A stretch of DNA of 64,000 nt, taken from positions 14,514,607-14,578,606 of the forward strand of contig CM026568.1 of assembly GCA_015143295.1 (NCBI GenBank), given 5' to 3'. This DNA comes from Tetracentron sinense. Taxonomy: Eukaryota > Streptophyta > Magnoliopsida > Trochodendrales > Trochodendraceae. This document shows positions 1 to 11,474 of the stretch, piece by piece. The notes beneath the pieces were generated by a model, which was not told the DNA's origin, made no database searches, and saw only the letters and a list, made by a program, of their open reading frames with translations. The position numbers were made by a program, and so were the translations under genes. The first letter of the stretch is position 1. Each line of letters begins with the position of its first letter.

Positions 1-105
1 GTAGATGGATCACGAGGGCAGAAACAGATTGTCCAAGACTGAATTAACCTGAAATTGAAGTTGAGCCTGTTATGTTTGTAGAGTTTATTTTCAATATATG
101 TAGAC

Positions 106-468
106 TCAACAAATATATTTGGCAGGAGTCCTATTTCCGCCCAGCAATGACCCGACATCTGCCTCACTGGAGTCCATTTGACTTGTTTTACTGCAGAACG
201 CCTTACTGACTCCCCCAGTGACACCTTGAATACCAGATTGCATAATAAGCTCGACTCTTCCTACAATAATATAAGTGGCAACCTTAAACTTGCAGGCCAG
301 TCTAACTTCTGAACATATATTAAACTTGGTGGCCATGTCATTGATAAAGATTACAACTATTTCAGTCCTCCAAATAACCCAGAACAAACCAAAAGGAAAG
401 CATGCTCCAAGAAGATAACCCCATTTAGTTCGGAACTGACTCCACAATCCTCCCTCCCACCCACCCAT
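106..468 (-). other. Open frame of 120 codons, perhaps a LINE relic
   Basis: No confident homologue. One stretch (VGRVELIMQSGIQGV) resembles the conserved AGR-ELI segment found in reverse transcriptases of plant L1-type LINEs. The rest of the frame does not follow that family and no catalytic YxDD motif is present. The second half of the frame overlaps a tandem duplication, so its length may be fortuitous. I would not call it a gene. Confidence 0.2.
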
Positions 469-637
469 TGAGGAAGAGCCAACAACTTTGTATGTAGATC
501 AACATTTCTGTGAGAAACCTTCTAAGCTTTATATCCCATTGCCCCCCTTGATGGCCATGTCATTGATAAAGATTACAACTATTTCAGTCCTCCCAATAAC
601 CCAGAACAGACCAAAAGGAAAGCATGCTCCAAGAAGA
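331..637. repeat. Direct duplication of an ~88-bp segment, offset 219 bp
   Basis: The segment at 331-418 recurs at 550-637 with only a few differences; both copies end in the same motif, GCATGCTCCAAGAAGATAA. A smaller piece (CTTCTAAGCTTTATATCCC) at about 520-538 recurs near 648-666. This looks like a local tandem duplication with unequal spacing, not a transposon. Confidence 0.8.
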
Positions 638-1577
638 TAATGGGAACCTTCTAAGCTTTATATCCCCTTCCACCGCCCGCCCCCCCACCCAAGATAACCA
701 CACACAAAAAAAAAAGATTTCAAAAAAAGAAGACAAAAGAAAACAAACATCTCATAACACTCCGATACCAGTACCTCTGGACTATGAAATCCTATATAAT
801 CAAAGGATTCATAAGTGTAGCTCTCATACTTCTCTTACAATTCCAAGGCCTCTCCTGTTCTTCCCTCAAACTTCAAAGCCATCTCTATAACAGCCTTTAA
901 TTTCTCTCCATAAACATCCGAATACTGATTACCCCACCCCCCCATCCTTGTTAGTGCTGAATAACTTTTCTAACTTTATAAACGGAGAGCTATGCTATCT
1001 GATATCCAATGCAAAGCTTTAGGAGTTCACAACTAGACTCAAACTTGATTAGGATCAGAATCTGATTGACTAAAGATCTGGTCAAGTACCCAACTGAGTC
1101 AACAGAATCTTCTAGTTTTTTGGCTAAATAGAAAAAAAGCAATTAAGAACAAATATATTGAAAGACTGTGAAGACCATTAAACAGAAAAGTTGATGTAAA
1201 CTAACGAAATATACACAACAAAACCTGCATATAGAAAAGCCTGACGGAGCCAAATTCTCAACTAGCAAATATGTAAATCATGCCCTAAATTCCACAACTT
1301 GGAAGTGATTCACATCTAAGAGAGCCATATGATACCAAACCTGTAACAGATCACAAGTTTTCAAGTACAATGCATATGAATTATGACCGACTGAAATAAG
1401 CACATAAAGAGTACATAATGATACAAATCAAACTAAAGCCCTTCGGGCTGGACTGATAAAGGAAGAAGAGAAGAAATTTATAGTATTTCAGACTTGATTC
1501 TCAACTCAACCAACCAAACATTTCAAGGACTAAAGTTCTAAGTTCTAACCATAGCAAATGGTGTAAGGTAAAATCAA
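638..1577. other. No gene seen
   Basis: A+T-rich DNA with homopolymer runs. The only longer frame (624-890, + strand) starts in the duplicated segment, is low in complexity and resembles nothing I know. Confidence 0.6.
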
Positions 1578-1968
1578 AGTTTAAAAACTCAGTTTCGGGG
1601 ACTCTACAGGTCCCAACCGAAACCGATACGTACCGCCAATACTTATTTACTTATGGAAACAAATTCAAAAAATTAGTTTAAATTTAAAAAATAAAAATAA
1701 ACTAACGCGGTAGATGAGTAGAAACAGACTTCTAACGCCAATACCAAGTAGAAAACATAGAGGTGATTTTTAGGGGTTTACAGTAACCCATACTTTTTAA
1801 AGGCGTCAAACGAGTCCTACAACCGAAACCAATACGTATCTGTAGGACCCAATACGTATCTGTTTTGGCCGAGTCTTATGAAACCCCCCAAAAAAAATGT
1901 ATCGACGTTAAAACCGGAGCACCTCTTACCAAAACCAATGCGTATTGGTTACAGCATCTTTTTAAACC
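1578..1968. repeat. Inverted-repeat element, family A, copy 1
   Basis: It begins with GTTTAAAAACTCAGTTTCGG and ends with TTTTTAAACC, roughly its inverse. The interior carries CCGAAACCGATACGTA-type words repeated in both orientations. Similar copies lie at 4690-5918, 25280-25718 and 49085-49796. It has no coding capacity, so it is probably a non-autonomous DNA transposon family; the superfamily is unknown. Confidence 0.6.
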
Positions 1969-2898
1969 ATGGGTAAAATTGCTTCATAGTTAAAATATTA
2001 CTCTCTTGCAAACAGGAAGAAAAAAAAAACTAAGAATAATCTATATCTTAGTATCAACTGCTGTCCTATTTTTTCTCCAAGGTCCAACTAGAAATATAAG
2101 TAAGAATAAGAAAACAAGCAACATTTCTAAATAAGTGGCCAAAGGGGAAGATTCAACAATCCAAATACAATGCATCGGGTCAAAGTAGAACAAGAAAACG
2201 AATGACTAGAAAGATTATCCACTCTGCTATATGTCGCCTTTGAATATGTCAGACATCAATATAGATTTCATATGAGAAAGCATTAGAATTTCCTGTGTGA
2301 GCAAAAAAAATCTAAGAAACCAAGTACAAGTGAATTTTCATCTTCCCTTGTACCACCACTACCTAAAGAACCAGAGGGAACAATCAAAGTCTAATGTTTC
2401 ATATCATAACCGCATAGAAGATGCGAGAACATATTCTCGAAGAACTACAAATGTTCCATTTCCAAGGACCAGGATGACTGAATATCCTTTCAACTAGTTA
2501 GTAATAATCATGCCAATTTTCCCATGTCAATATGATTTATGAATCATTCATTATTCCACATTATTCCACATGATTCACAACAATGAAAATTCTACATCAA
2601 GATCAATTATCACTAGGATTTGGAATCTGTAATAGTTGTTTACTTTGAGGTAAACAACGTAAAAACCGGTATAAAAAAAAGCCAGCCTCAAGCCCGAATA
2701 AGGGACGAGGATTGCATCAAGTCCGCAAGCAGTGTAAAAAAAATTCACTAAATTCTAAGACATGAATGTTGAATTTGGCAAACATGACTCCTGTCGCTCA
2801 CCCCAAAGGACCAAACACATGGGTGTAATAAGCAAGCAATTTTATTGGAAAATGGAGAAAAAAAGGTAATACAATATATGTACATATATGAGATTTAA
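1969..2898. other. No gene seen
   Basis: A+T-rich intergenic DNA. The frame at 2297-2497 matches nothing I recognise. A short repeat of TTATTCCACA occurs around 2550-2570. Confidence 0.6.
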
Positions 2899-3085
2899 CT
2901 ATGAACAGGAGTTCTGATTGAGCAGTCAACCGGAGCAACCCAAAAATGCATTGGGAAGGGGTATTTATGGAAAAAATTAGTGTTAAACAATACCCTTCCT
3001 TGTGTTCATTATTACCAAACTACCACTTTCCAAGGAATTTTTTGGGTTGCTCCGGTTGACTGTTCAACGGAGCTCTTGTTGATAG
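2899..3085. mobile_element. Short MITE with ~48-bp terminal inverted repeats
   Basis: The left end (CTATGAACAGGAG..., then CAGTCAACCGGAGCAACCC) is matched in inverse at the right end, which reads GGGTTGCTCCGGTTGACTG and finishes in CTTGTTGATAG. The inner ~25 bp of the repeats are identical, with more mismatches outward. Total about 187 bp. The flanks suggest a TA target duplication, but that is weak evidence. Confidence 0.75.
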
Positions 3086-3100
3086 TAAATATATATATCA

Positions 3101-3308
3101 ATGTTTTAAAACGTTAAGGCGTAAGGCGAGGCGTTAGGACCTCAAGATGCGTGAGGCGTAAGCCTCGAGGCGTGAAGCATAAGCCTCACAAGAAAGCTTC
3201 ATGCTCTCTCATATTAACAAATAAATATAATATAAGAAAAATGACAAAAAGATTCAAGAAATTGATAAAAAATTATAGTATATATACATATAGAGAGAGA
3301 AAGAGAGA

Positions 3309-3365
<57 letters not shown>

Positions 3366-3650
3366 TTGTATTCATTGTGTGTGTTCATGTGGGCGCACAC
3401 GTACACATAAGAAATACTATATAAATTAGTTGAAACAAATAACAAATTTTAGAAAAAAAACAACATTTAAGTCTCAGTTCCTAATTTTAGTTAATGGATA
3501 AGACGTACATAAACATAAAGCAAGCTTCAAGACATGAGGTGTGTGCCTCATGTGAGCTTTATGGGGTTTTAAGCCTCATGGTTAAGCCTCAAGGCGTTTT
3601 CCTTAAGTCTCGCCCCGAGGCGTAAGCCTCACATGCTTTTTAAAACACTG
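3101..3650. mobile_element. MITE-like element with AAGGCG/AGGCTT repeats around a (TA)n core
   Basis: The left end is ATGTTTTAAAACGTTAAGG and the right end is the inverse type (TTTTTAAAACACT). Both arms carry many copies of GAGGCGTAAGCCTC-like words. The middle holds a GA run and a 42-bp TA run. It sits inside an (AT)-rich stretch, so any target duplication is masked. No protein is encoded; the frames here are translated microsatellite. Confidence 0.65.
3312..3353. repeat. (TA)n microsatellite, 21 units
   Basis: Uninterrupted alternating A and T inside the preceding element, just after a GA run. It is likely to vary in length between individuals. Confidence 0.95.
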
Positions 3651-4315
3651 AATTATAAATATATATATATATATATATTGAAGTGAATAACTCAAAAAGT
3701 CTTAAAGTATAGATGCAAATGATGTGCAATCATGGAGATCCAAAATGAATGTTAGCTAACAAGGTCTAACTCATCTTCAAATTTGGATTGCATACCTAGT
3801 CTACATCCATAGATAGCAATAGTTATTTTGAAGAAGCAGCACTAATTAAATTAGAAAATCTCCTATGGAATCATTGCATCCTGGGCAATAAATTATCTGT
3901 GGTAATCCTATTAAAATTAATATTGGAGATACAAGGCCCTGGGCAAAGTACTAATTATTAAATCCATTACACGGAAATTACAGCTTCCATTTTACCAAGA
4001 AGGTGTACATCAAATCAGTGTAGTCAAGGCACCACCTAGGCTCGAAGCATAATGGTCTGGTCACCCCTCTAGGCAGGTAGAGTTTACTAGGCGATGCCTA
4101 GGAACCTAGGCGTTGGGCGATCGCCTAGGCGGGCCGTATTGAAATCTTATTCTAAACCATATCAAACCCCTTTTCAAAACCCCATTAAAACCCTATCAAA
4201 TCCCTCCTTCAAAACCCTATTAAAACCCCCTTTTAAACCCTTATACATATTTACAGTTTACATATGTTGAAGACTGAAGAGTACGCCTTACGCTGAAGAG
4301 TGAAGAAGAATAGGT
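3651..4315. other. Intergenic, with a CCTAGGCG repeat fragment
   Basis: After a second AT run (about 3656-3679) the DNA is unremarkable until about 4018-4130. That stretch, beginning AGTGTAGTCAAGGC, contains several CCTAGGCG words. A related fragment lies at about 49885-50030 and ends in the inverse of the same terminus, so both are probably pieces of one inverted-repeat family. Confidence 0.45.
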
Positions 4316-4421
4316 ATCCTCTCTCTCTCTCTCGTTCTTTGTTCTTTCTCTCCCCTCTCGCTCTCTCTATCTCTATCTCTCCCTCTCCTTCTCCCTCTCC
4401 CTCTCCCTCTCCCTCTCCCTT
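4316..4421. repeat. CT-rich low-complexity tract
   Basis: (CT)n followed by repeated CCCTCT units, pyrimidine-only for most of its length. Confidence 0.9.
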
Positions 4422-4689
4422 TGAGATGGCTATGGGTAAACCACCGTGGGTTTAGCTTACCAAATCAACTACTTTTTTTTAGTTATTAAAATCATAGTTA
4501 AGGATGGGTTGGGTGTACTCAACATGATATTTGTTTCTCTTGTTTGTAATTTGATTACCGTTGGGCAATCTTTCTTATTCTAATGTTACGTATGGAAGGT
4601 CTTGGGTTCTATGTTTTAGAGTTGCACATAGCACATTAACTGACTTATTGTTGAGTTGTTGTAAGAGCCCTAACGCTACTGTTGAGCAA

Positions 4690-5918
4690 GGTTTAAAAAC
4701 TCGGTTTCAGCCACCGTAACGGCCTCCACCGTAACGGCCTCCACCGAAACTGATACGTATTGATTTCAACCGTTTTTTATTTTTCTTCTTTTTTGTTTGA
4801 AAAAATGTAAAAAATCACAATAAATAGAAAAAAAATAAAAACAAAACAGTAAATGAGTAACAACATTGTTCTAAAGCCAATATCAAGTTGAAAATGTAGA
4901 AATAATGAAATATAAAGTAGTAGATGGGTCGAAAGTGGAAACATGCACTACTAAGTGCTAAAGCCACATAGAAGTATGGACTGGCTCATCAAGTAATTAA
5001 CAAATATTCATGGATTTCAAGTGAAATCCATAAAACCACGTGCATTTAGTAAGTTTTGGTTATAATAAAGATGATTTGCATAAAACTTTTGAGAAAACTT
5101 ACCCGATTTAACTCTCAAATTCGTAGTATTAAAACTCGACGAGTCGACTCGAAACTCGGCCGAGTTGACTTGACTCGGCCAAGTTTCGAGTCGAGTTTGA
5201 GGCAAAACTCGGTTTTGACACTGAAAACCGAGTAACTCGCCGTGACTCGCTTCGACTCGCCCGAGTTTTTGCACTTTTTTTTTAAAACAAAAAATCAAGT
5301 AAACTGTCTACCCGTTTGACTAAATTATGTTTTTTTCTTTTTTTAACACAACTCACCCACTCTTAAGTATAAATAAAAAACAAAAGAGGGGTGCTTAGTA
5401 TATATTGAATTATATATCTTATTTTAGGCATGGTTTATCATTAATTTTGAATTTATACCATATATATAGTATTATAAAAATATTATATATGTCCGAGTTT
5501 TAAGTGTCATTACTCGGACGAGTTTTGCCCGAGTTTCCGAGTCAAGTCGAGTTTTCAGGTTTTAAAACACCGCTCAAATTAAGTTTTCCCCAAAAATGAA
5601 GAATGTGGCATAGATTTTTCAAATCGATGATTGAAACCCCAAATCAAATTGTTAATCAACAAAATCAAAAGGATTTAGGTAAAAGAGGTTAGAATGGGTA
5701 GAGAAGAAGAAAGGTTTTTGTGGTGTGTTTAGGTCTTTACAAAATGAAAGCATCGGGCAAGTCTTACAGCCAAAACCGTTACGTATCGTAGTACTCGGCC
5801 GATACGTAACAATTTCGGCCGAGTCTTATTTTTTTTGGAAAAAGAAGGTAAAGGTGCGGTTTCGGGTCTCAAGTGTAACCGAAACCAATACATATATGTT
5901 TCGGCGAGTTTTCAACCA
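4690..5918. repeat. Inverted-repeat element, family A, copy 2, with a nested insertion
   Basis: It starts GGTTTAAAAACTCGGTTTC and ends with GGCGAGTTTTCAACC, the degenerate inverse. Internal words are CCGTTACGTATCG-like. It is longer than the other copies because a second inverted-repeat element (5128-5567) sits inside it. Confidence 0.55.
5128..5567. mobile_element. MITE built of ACTCG/CGAGT palindromes, nested in family A
   Basis: The left arm begins TTAAAACTCGACGAGTCGAC and the right arm ends with its inverse (GTCGAGTTTTCAGGTTTTAA). Both arms consist of repeated ACTCGG and CCGAGT words, so each can also fold on itself. It is about 440 bp, A+T-rich in the middle and non-coding. Confidence 0.6.
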
Positions 5919-7002
5919 TGCTATTGAGTGGCTGTTTGTTGTTGAGTTTGAAAGAGTACCCAACTATTAGTTTATAAATTAATATTATTTATTGCTCGGG
6001 TGGCTTGAGCAGTGGGGAACTTCTTCCTTTTCCCCTTTGGGGTAATGTTTCCCTAATCATTATGCTTATTTCTTTTTCCCTTTTAAAAGGTGTACAAAAT
6101 CAATCAAGGGGGATTACTTTGATATAAACTGGAATTCTGTAATTTTTGGCAATGATAATGATAGGGGCATATAAGCATTCTGCGTTGAAAGTTGAAACCA
6201 CTTGAATTTAATATACTAAAATATTAAAACTCATAAAATATATTTACAGATTTCTTTTTTCCTTTCAACTAGGGTTTTAAAGACATTACAAGTTTACAAC
6301 TAAGAGGGAAATCCAAAGCTCAAAAATTTTCATCTCACACAAATTGAAAACCTCAAAGAATAAGAATCCCAACTTCACTAAAAGGATCATGATTCAAATG
6401 GGTTATATTTATGCTAACTTGTAACATAAAGATTGCAAATTCCCATCTATCAATGTGCATACCCATTCCAACATGAGAAATGAAGTAGTGCATCCAAAAG
6501 CTTCTCATCATTAGGTGAACTAAAATCCATCAAAATCCTACAACAAACTTGATATTTTACACTAAAAATTCACAAACCCATATCAAAAAACATCATTTTT
6601 GGGTTTATACTCACATCCCGCAAACCCTCTAACATTGAAATTCAATTCAATGGCCCCAGACTGAAACTCACATACCTGACTTCTCCAACATGGGTATTCT
6701 TCAATTATTCCAACTCTTCAGCAAAACTCAAAATCCATTAAAATATATATATATATATACCCTACATTAAACCATGTAATTCTACGCTACAGAGTTCACA
6801 GGCAATTAGCATTAAAGAACCCCGAAATTCCAATTTCCTCCAACAAAGCCAGACCCAATAGTCTTAAAATTACAAATTCACAAATCCATGTAATAAAACG
6901 TTAAAATTTCAATTTATATATAACATGGGTACATAATCCTGTTAAAATAAAGGAAACAAACTAGTAAACTCAGCATTGTTTGCAACAGATACCGATAGAG
7001 TT
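5919..7002. other. ISD11 3' flank; no other gene seen
   Basis: A+T-rich DNA with a short AT run near 6742-6759. Part of it next to 7003 must be the 3' UTR of the minus-strand gene; I could not place the polyadenylation site. Confidence 0.5.
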
Positions 7003-7284
7003 TCATCTGTTATGGATCTCCATGACGTTTTTCACTCCCGGTGCATACAACGAGTAAACAACAACCTGCCTTCTCGCTACTTCCAGCTGAGATTTCCCAT
7101 CCGAAAAAGCCGAAGAGACCAAGGACAGGTCCGAAAGCTCACGGTTCTGACGGAATCCATCGATGGTTCTTCGCTTAGAGTACTCTCTGATGTTGTAATC
7201 TGAGAACTGTCGAGCTGTTCGTAACAGAGAACGGAACAGAGATAGGATTGCAGCCCTAGAAGGTTCTGATAACGCAGACGCCAT
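7003..7284 (-). CDS. ISD11: ISD11/LYRM4 LYR-family Fe-S cluster assembly protein
   Basis: A single-exon frame of 93 residues. In the known family, ISD11 is a small mitochondrial partner that stabilises the cysteine desulfurase NFS1 during iron-sulfur cluster synthesis. What I see: the tripeptide LFR at residues 16-18 (the LYR position), the basic helix LLRTARQFSDYNIREYSKRR, the conserved phenylalanine in the GFRQNREL segment, and the ending VVYSLYAPGVKNVME. All match my recollection of Arabidopsis ISD11 (At5g61220) nearly residue for residue. The start at 7284 gives the usual MAS- beginning. An in-frame ATG at 7320 would add 12 residues, but it has no counterpart I know. The frame is intact and the length normal. 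It is transcribed away from the LRR gene, with a GA run in the likely leader and a plastid-derived fragment about 215 bp upstream. Confidence 0.9.
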   Translation of the reverse strand: MASALSEPSRAAILSLFRSLLRTARQFSDYNIREYSKRRTIDGFRQNRELSDLSLVSSAFSDGKSQLEVARRQVVVYSLYAPGVKNVMEIHNR

Positions 7285-7498
7285 TTCAGAGAGAGAGAGA
7301 GACCTATGCGTAATACACATGACTTGTTTGGCCTTGTATATTCTTTCGTTTCTTTTTTAACTTGTTTGGAGACAAGGGTATGCTCCCAGTAACAGGGTTA
7401 AGAAGCAGGAATTTTTTATGGTTCAACTTGAGCTCCGATAGGGTGTGGCCTCTCTTATGAGAAAAAGTTTGTGGGATCCATTTCCAATGGGCGACTGA
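7285..7498 (-). promoter_or_regulatory. ISD11 leader and proximal promoter region
   Basis: Upstream of the minus-strand start there is a CT run in coding sense (7289-7303), an in-frame upstream ATG at 7320, then about 180 bp of unique-looking sequence before the ycf2-like fragment. No convincing TATA box was found. The call rests on position only. Confidence 0.4.
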
Positions 7499-7810
7499 AA
7501 AACTCTCCACTTCAATTGATCTTTTTTTTTTTACCGAAAAGCATACATGAAATAACAAATCCAAGTTGATTATATTTCTCTTCTTCATTGGAGAAAGACG
7601 ATCAAACAATTCTCAATCATGATCTTTGTGGATTGGATCATTCATATAGTATACAAAAAGAAGCTCTGGATATTTGATATTTTCTCATTGAATGATATTT
7701 CAATTTTAGCTATGGTTTAATTTCATTAGATATCTTACAACTAGATTCCTTCTTTTTTGAGTTTTTTCTATCTAGTTCCTCCACCAATGCGAACACCAAT
7801 TAGAATCATT
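7499..7810 (-). pseudogene. Nuclear copy of a plastid ycf2 fragment (NUPT), degraded
   Basis: Translated on the minus strand, about 7560-7690 reads LLFVYYMNDPIHKDHD, a stop, then ELFDRLS. This lines up with the N-terminal third of plastid Ycf2, whose segment LFVYYMDDPIRKDHDWELF I recall. Upstream the nucleotides keep the ycf2 words for GTTGTAAGATATCTAATGAA and for the RWWRNW segment. Downstream the match fades after a CAATTGAAGTGGAG word. Trp codon TGG has become TGA and an Arg has become His, changes typical of deaminated plastid DNA in the nucleus. It is not functional. The exact ends are uncertain; 7811-8100 could also be organellar but I could not place it. Confidence 0.75.
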
Positions 7811-8171
7811 TTTATAGTGACGAATTGTTCATAAAAAATGAATTTGTACATTTTTCGAGCTTTCAAAGCTACATGGAAACACATAAGAACTCTATAATGG
7901 AAAAGAGATGTAACTCAAGTTCCTTCATAACTTGGTGCAAGAAGAATGGGTTGATTCATATCATCTTGAGGGTTCTTCTCCTACCAGTATCGAACATGCT
8001 AAGCTAAAGCTTCTTCATGTAAAACTTGTTCCATTTAAATCGAGAAAATCGTACGAACTTTATGAAACCATACTTGCACGAGCTCCACTTCCCACTACTA
8101 ACCAATAACTAATGCTACTAACTATATCTAAACGATATCCCTAAAAAAAAGAAAAAAAAAAGCTATTTTTT
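7811..8171. other. Unassigned DNA next to the NUPT
   Basis: It contains a 60-codon + strand frame (7825-8007) without recognisable homology. Its base composition resembles the adjacent plastid-derived piece, so it may be part of the same insertion. Confidence 0.35.
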
Positions 8172-9085
8172 GTAATAGTAAGACTGCTTTCAAACCAAGC
8201 TAGTTCGTCGGCTCAAATCAACTCGGCTCATTTGAGTCAAGCTCAAGCTGGCATTTCAGGCTTGAACAATCAAGTAAAACTTTTATTAATTTGAGCTCGA
8301 ATGTTTAAACAAACTAAGCTCAAGCAAAACATTTTTTTATTTGGCTCGGCTTGTTTATGACTCGTTTTGGCTTGAGCTTGACTCGGCTCGAAATATTATA
8401 TATATTTATAATATATACACCCACACAATATTTTTGATAATATTATTTATATTAATATAAAATAAAAAAAATTAAATTTTTGTATCATAGTTTATAAGAT
8501 TTTTTTTATTTATAATAAATAGGTTTAAGATATAATAATAACAAAAAAAGTTAAAAAGTTAAAATAAAAAAACCCTGATCTAACTCTCTACTCTTTAGAC
8601 TGAATAACTACCCCTAAATCTTATTTTTGTATATGAATATATTAATTTTAAAGTTAGTCTATGGGTACTCCCAAATCTACTCCTCAATCCTAATTGTCTA
8701 TGACTCACTACTAAGGGTCAAGATTTGACTTGGCTTATTTTGTCTCTTCTAATGCCACATCAACTCTACTTTAATCTTGACCCTTTAATAATTGAATTGA
8801 ATGGTTAACATTTGAGTAACCCAGACTTACTTAATTTTATTTTATGTAGTTTATTGTATCATAAATTTAGGGTGCTAGAGCACACCAACATTTTCTTACT
8901 AAATATCAAATTTAGAATCTACTGATTGACTATACACCATTAAATACATAAGAAATGTGAATGAAAGAGAGCTCCGAATTTTGGTTTTTTTATTTTTTGG
9001 TACAAGTTGTAGTAGATTGAGGTGCCTAATTCATTCGGTTGTAATTCCAAAATATGGTATTTTGATCAATCAATATTATTGTAAT
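8172..9085. repeat. Left part of an older repeat rich in GGCTCGGCTTG words
   Basis: About 8190-8400 has many GAGCTCGAGC- and GGCTTGAGC-like words in both orientations, followed by A+T-rich DNA. Similar words resume at 19310-19497 on the other side of the chromovirus, which suggests one older element split by that insertion. A further family member occupies about 63612-64000. A fragment beginning GGGTGCTAGAGCACACC (from 8871) resembles the ends of the 45959-46675 element. Confidence 0.5.
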
Positions 9086-9091
9086 ATCTAT

Positions 9092-11360
9092 TGTCATGCC
9101 CCAAAATACCCCCTAAGAGTTTAGGGAGACTTTAGGTTTGACTATACATAACCTGCAAACCATCCTGCAAAATTCAAGGTATACTATAGCTAAAGTGCAT
9201 AAATCAGAGTGCGGAAGCTTAACCAAAATTTTTCTTTTTCTATACATCGTCAGTATTCCAAGTTCATATACAAAACATAATGAGTAAGGGTGGACAAGTC
9301 CACCCATCAAAATACAAAATGAGGAACCTCACTAACTCTCTACTCACAATAGTCTAGATAGGGCCACCTATTTAGATCTCTGTCCTCCTGAGGCTGGAGT
9401 GGAATATGCGCCTCCTCTTCAACGTACACTTCCTCAACCCATGACTCGGGGTTGAAGATATCCACTGAATCTGCCGACATGAAATGTATGGCTGAGTATG
9501 AAAAACTCAGCGAGTACAAGCTACTAGCTAACAATAGCAATAACAGAATGTAATTCATAGCATCAAATTAAAAATATACAATGATCGTGACATGCATGGA
9601 ACTAAATGAGAAAACTCCGCTTAAAACCCGTGTTCATAATTCATACTTATTATTGAAAATATATTTTCTTGTTTTCAAAACTTGTTTGTCCTGTTTAAAA
9701 CTCTTTCTTGTCTTGCTCTTGTCTCGTGAGAATAATGCGTGTCTTGTCTTGTTTTTGTTTAGATTCACACTTGTCTTGTCATGCTTGCTTATCATGCTTA
9801 TCTTGTGAGCCGGCTAGATGTTAGTGCTCTTGTAGCGACTTGTGACCCGGGTATATAAATACCTTTCAGCGAATATAGAAAACAACTTCTGAGCCGGGTT
9901 TGTGAATACCCTTCAGCGAATATAGAAAAAGTGCACCAACATCCTTGACCGGTCAAATGTCCGGCATTATCATTCTTGTCTTGTTCTTTTGTAAGCCAGA
10001 TAAGACATATCCTTGGATATGCCCTATCCTTGATTGACCCAAAGTTCGGCTTTATCATTCATGTCGAAAATCATTTGTTTCTTATTCTTGGTTGTCTTTC
10101 CATATGCATATACTAGAAAACCTCGGTTCATGCATGCATGCGTGCTTGTGCATAACAATTTGTGACATCGTGGTAACATAAAAACTAAAACATCATATGT
10201 CATTTCTACATTTCTATAGGCATGTGAAATATAAAGGAAATACATATAGAACATTTTATCACAATTACCAAATTTGGGGAAAAATCCCTAATTCATAATT
10301 TCACAGTTTCGAGTTAAATCTTCATACATGCATTTCATCAAACACGTGGCATTCAACATTTTTATAGACATTTACATTCATGCTTTTTATAGTCAATCAT
10401 TCCATCAAACACCTTGAGTGTGTGTGTTATGAGTACAATGCCCTTCCCCTATCACATTCCACATGGCATCCATTCGCCTCCACCATCCATACACCCCACA
10501 CATTCATAACTAATTAGTTTATCTTGTACATTTTTGAGAACATGCTAGATTCCAAGAAAATGAAAAATACAAGATCAATCCACAATCATTTTTAAGGAAA
10601 AACCTAGGTTATTACTAAGCCAACTAGAATGGTGTACTAACCTTTTAGGATCAACTCTTATCTTGAAGAAAACCCCCTTGATTTGGAATCCAAGCTCGAG
10701 GAAGAAGGCGATACTTTGAGGAGGAAGATCTTGCTTGATGAGGATGATCTCAAACCTTGATTTGGCTTCACTTGATCTTCAATCCAAGTCCTCTTCAAAA
10801 AACCCTCAATCTCCTTCCTTCTCCTCTCAATCCCTCTTAGGTTTAGGTTAACCCAAAAACCCCCCCAAATGATTCCCTATTTATAGGTCAAGGGATCGAA
10901 ACCCTTATTTTCGAAATTCGGCTCCCGAGTGCGATCAATCGCACATCAACTGTGATCGTTCGTAGCTTGCAATGCAATCTATCGCACTGGAGCTGATCTG
11001 TCACACATGAACCGGAGGGATTCTGTACAAATTTCTACTGTATGCGATCAATCCTACACACCTACGTTCGATCGCACTTGCACTCGAAAGTTTTTTCAGA
11101 ATTTCCTCTGACTACGATCGATCGCACCTTACCTGCGATCGATCGCATACCCCATTTTTTTTCCTTTTTAACCCCCTTTAGACCTCTGGGGTGTTTCCAA
11201 CCTTGTTTTTATCCTTTTTAGGGTATTAACCCCCTATGTATATAAAACACCTCGCTTGTTACCATCGATTCCTTCATCATTCACAAGTTTAAATATATAG
11301 AAGGCTCTTTGGCCTAAAGCAGTGTTCATCAATCATGTACAAAAGTCCCGGGGTTCTACA
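9092..11360 (-). repeat. 3' LTR of the chromovirus
   Basis: Left direct repeat. In element sense it starts at 11360 and ends at 9092. The U3 portion (10925-11150) carries a cluster of GATCGATC-type palindromes. Small open frames here, such as 9340-9558 (-) and 9581-9808 (+), recur in the other LTR and are not genes. Confidence 0.9.
10929..11147. promoter_or_regulatory. Cluster of GCGATCGATCGC-like palindromes in U3 (left LTR)
   Basis: About eight related units in 220 bp. The clearest are GTGCGATCAATCGCAC at 10929-10944 and the perfect 14-bp palindrome TGCGATCGATCGCA at 11134-11147. The others are degraded mostly by C/T or G/A changes. The matching cluster in the right LTR is at about 18354-18580. 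Position in U3 suggests regulatory sites, but that is inference. Confidence 0.45.
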
Positions 11361-11373
11361 TCGTCCCCCCTTA
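11361..11373 (-). other. Polypurine tract of the chromovirus
   Basis: In element sense it reads TAAGGGGGGACGA directly before the 3' LTR, the expected place and composition for the plus-strand primer. Confidence 0.7.
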
Positions 11374-11474
11374 CAAAAATTTCGTCCCCGAAATTAGGAT
11401 GATACAAGGAGATACAAGAAAGCTAACATACATAAAACATCAAGGAACTAAACAAACAAATGTGGATATTTTTC

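Noticed and set aside
3151..3445. Frames on both strands with poly-Tyr/Ile stretches
   Set aside because: They are translations of the (TA)n and GA runs inside a MITE.
9340..10254. Several 70-90 codon frames on both strands
   Set aside because: They lie in the LTR and recur at the same place in the second LTR (16761-17776); no domains.
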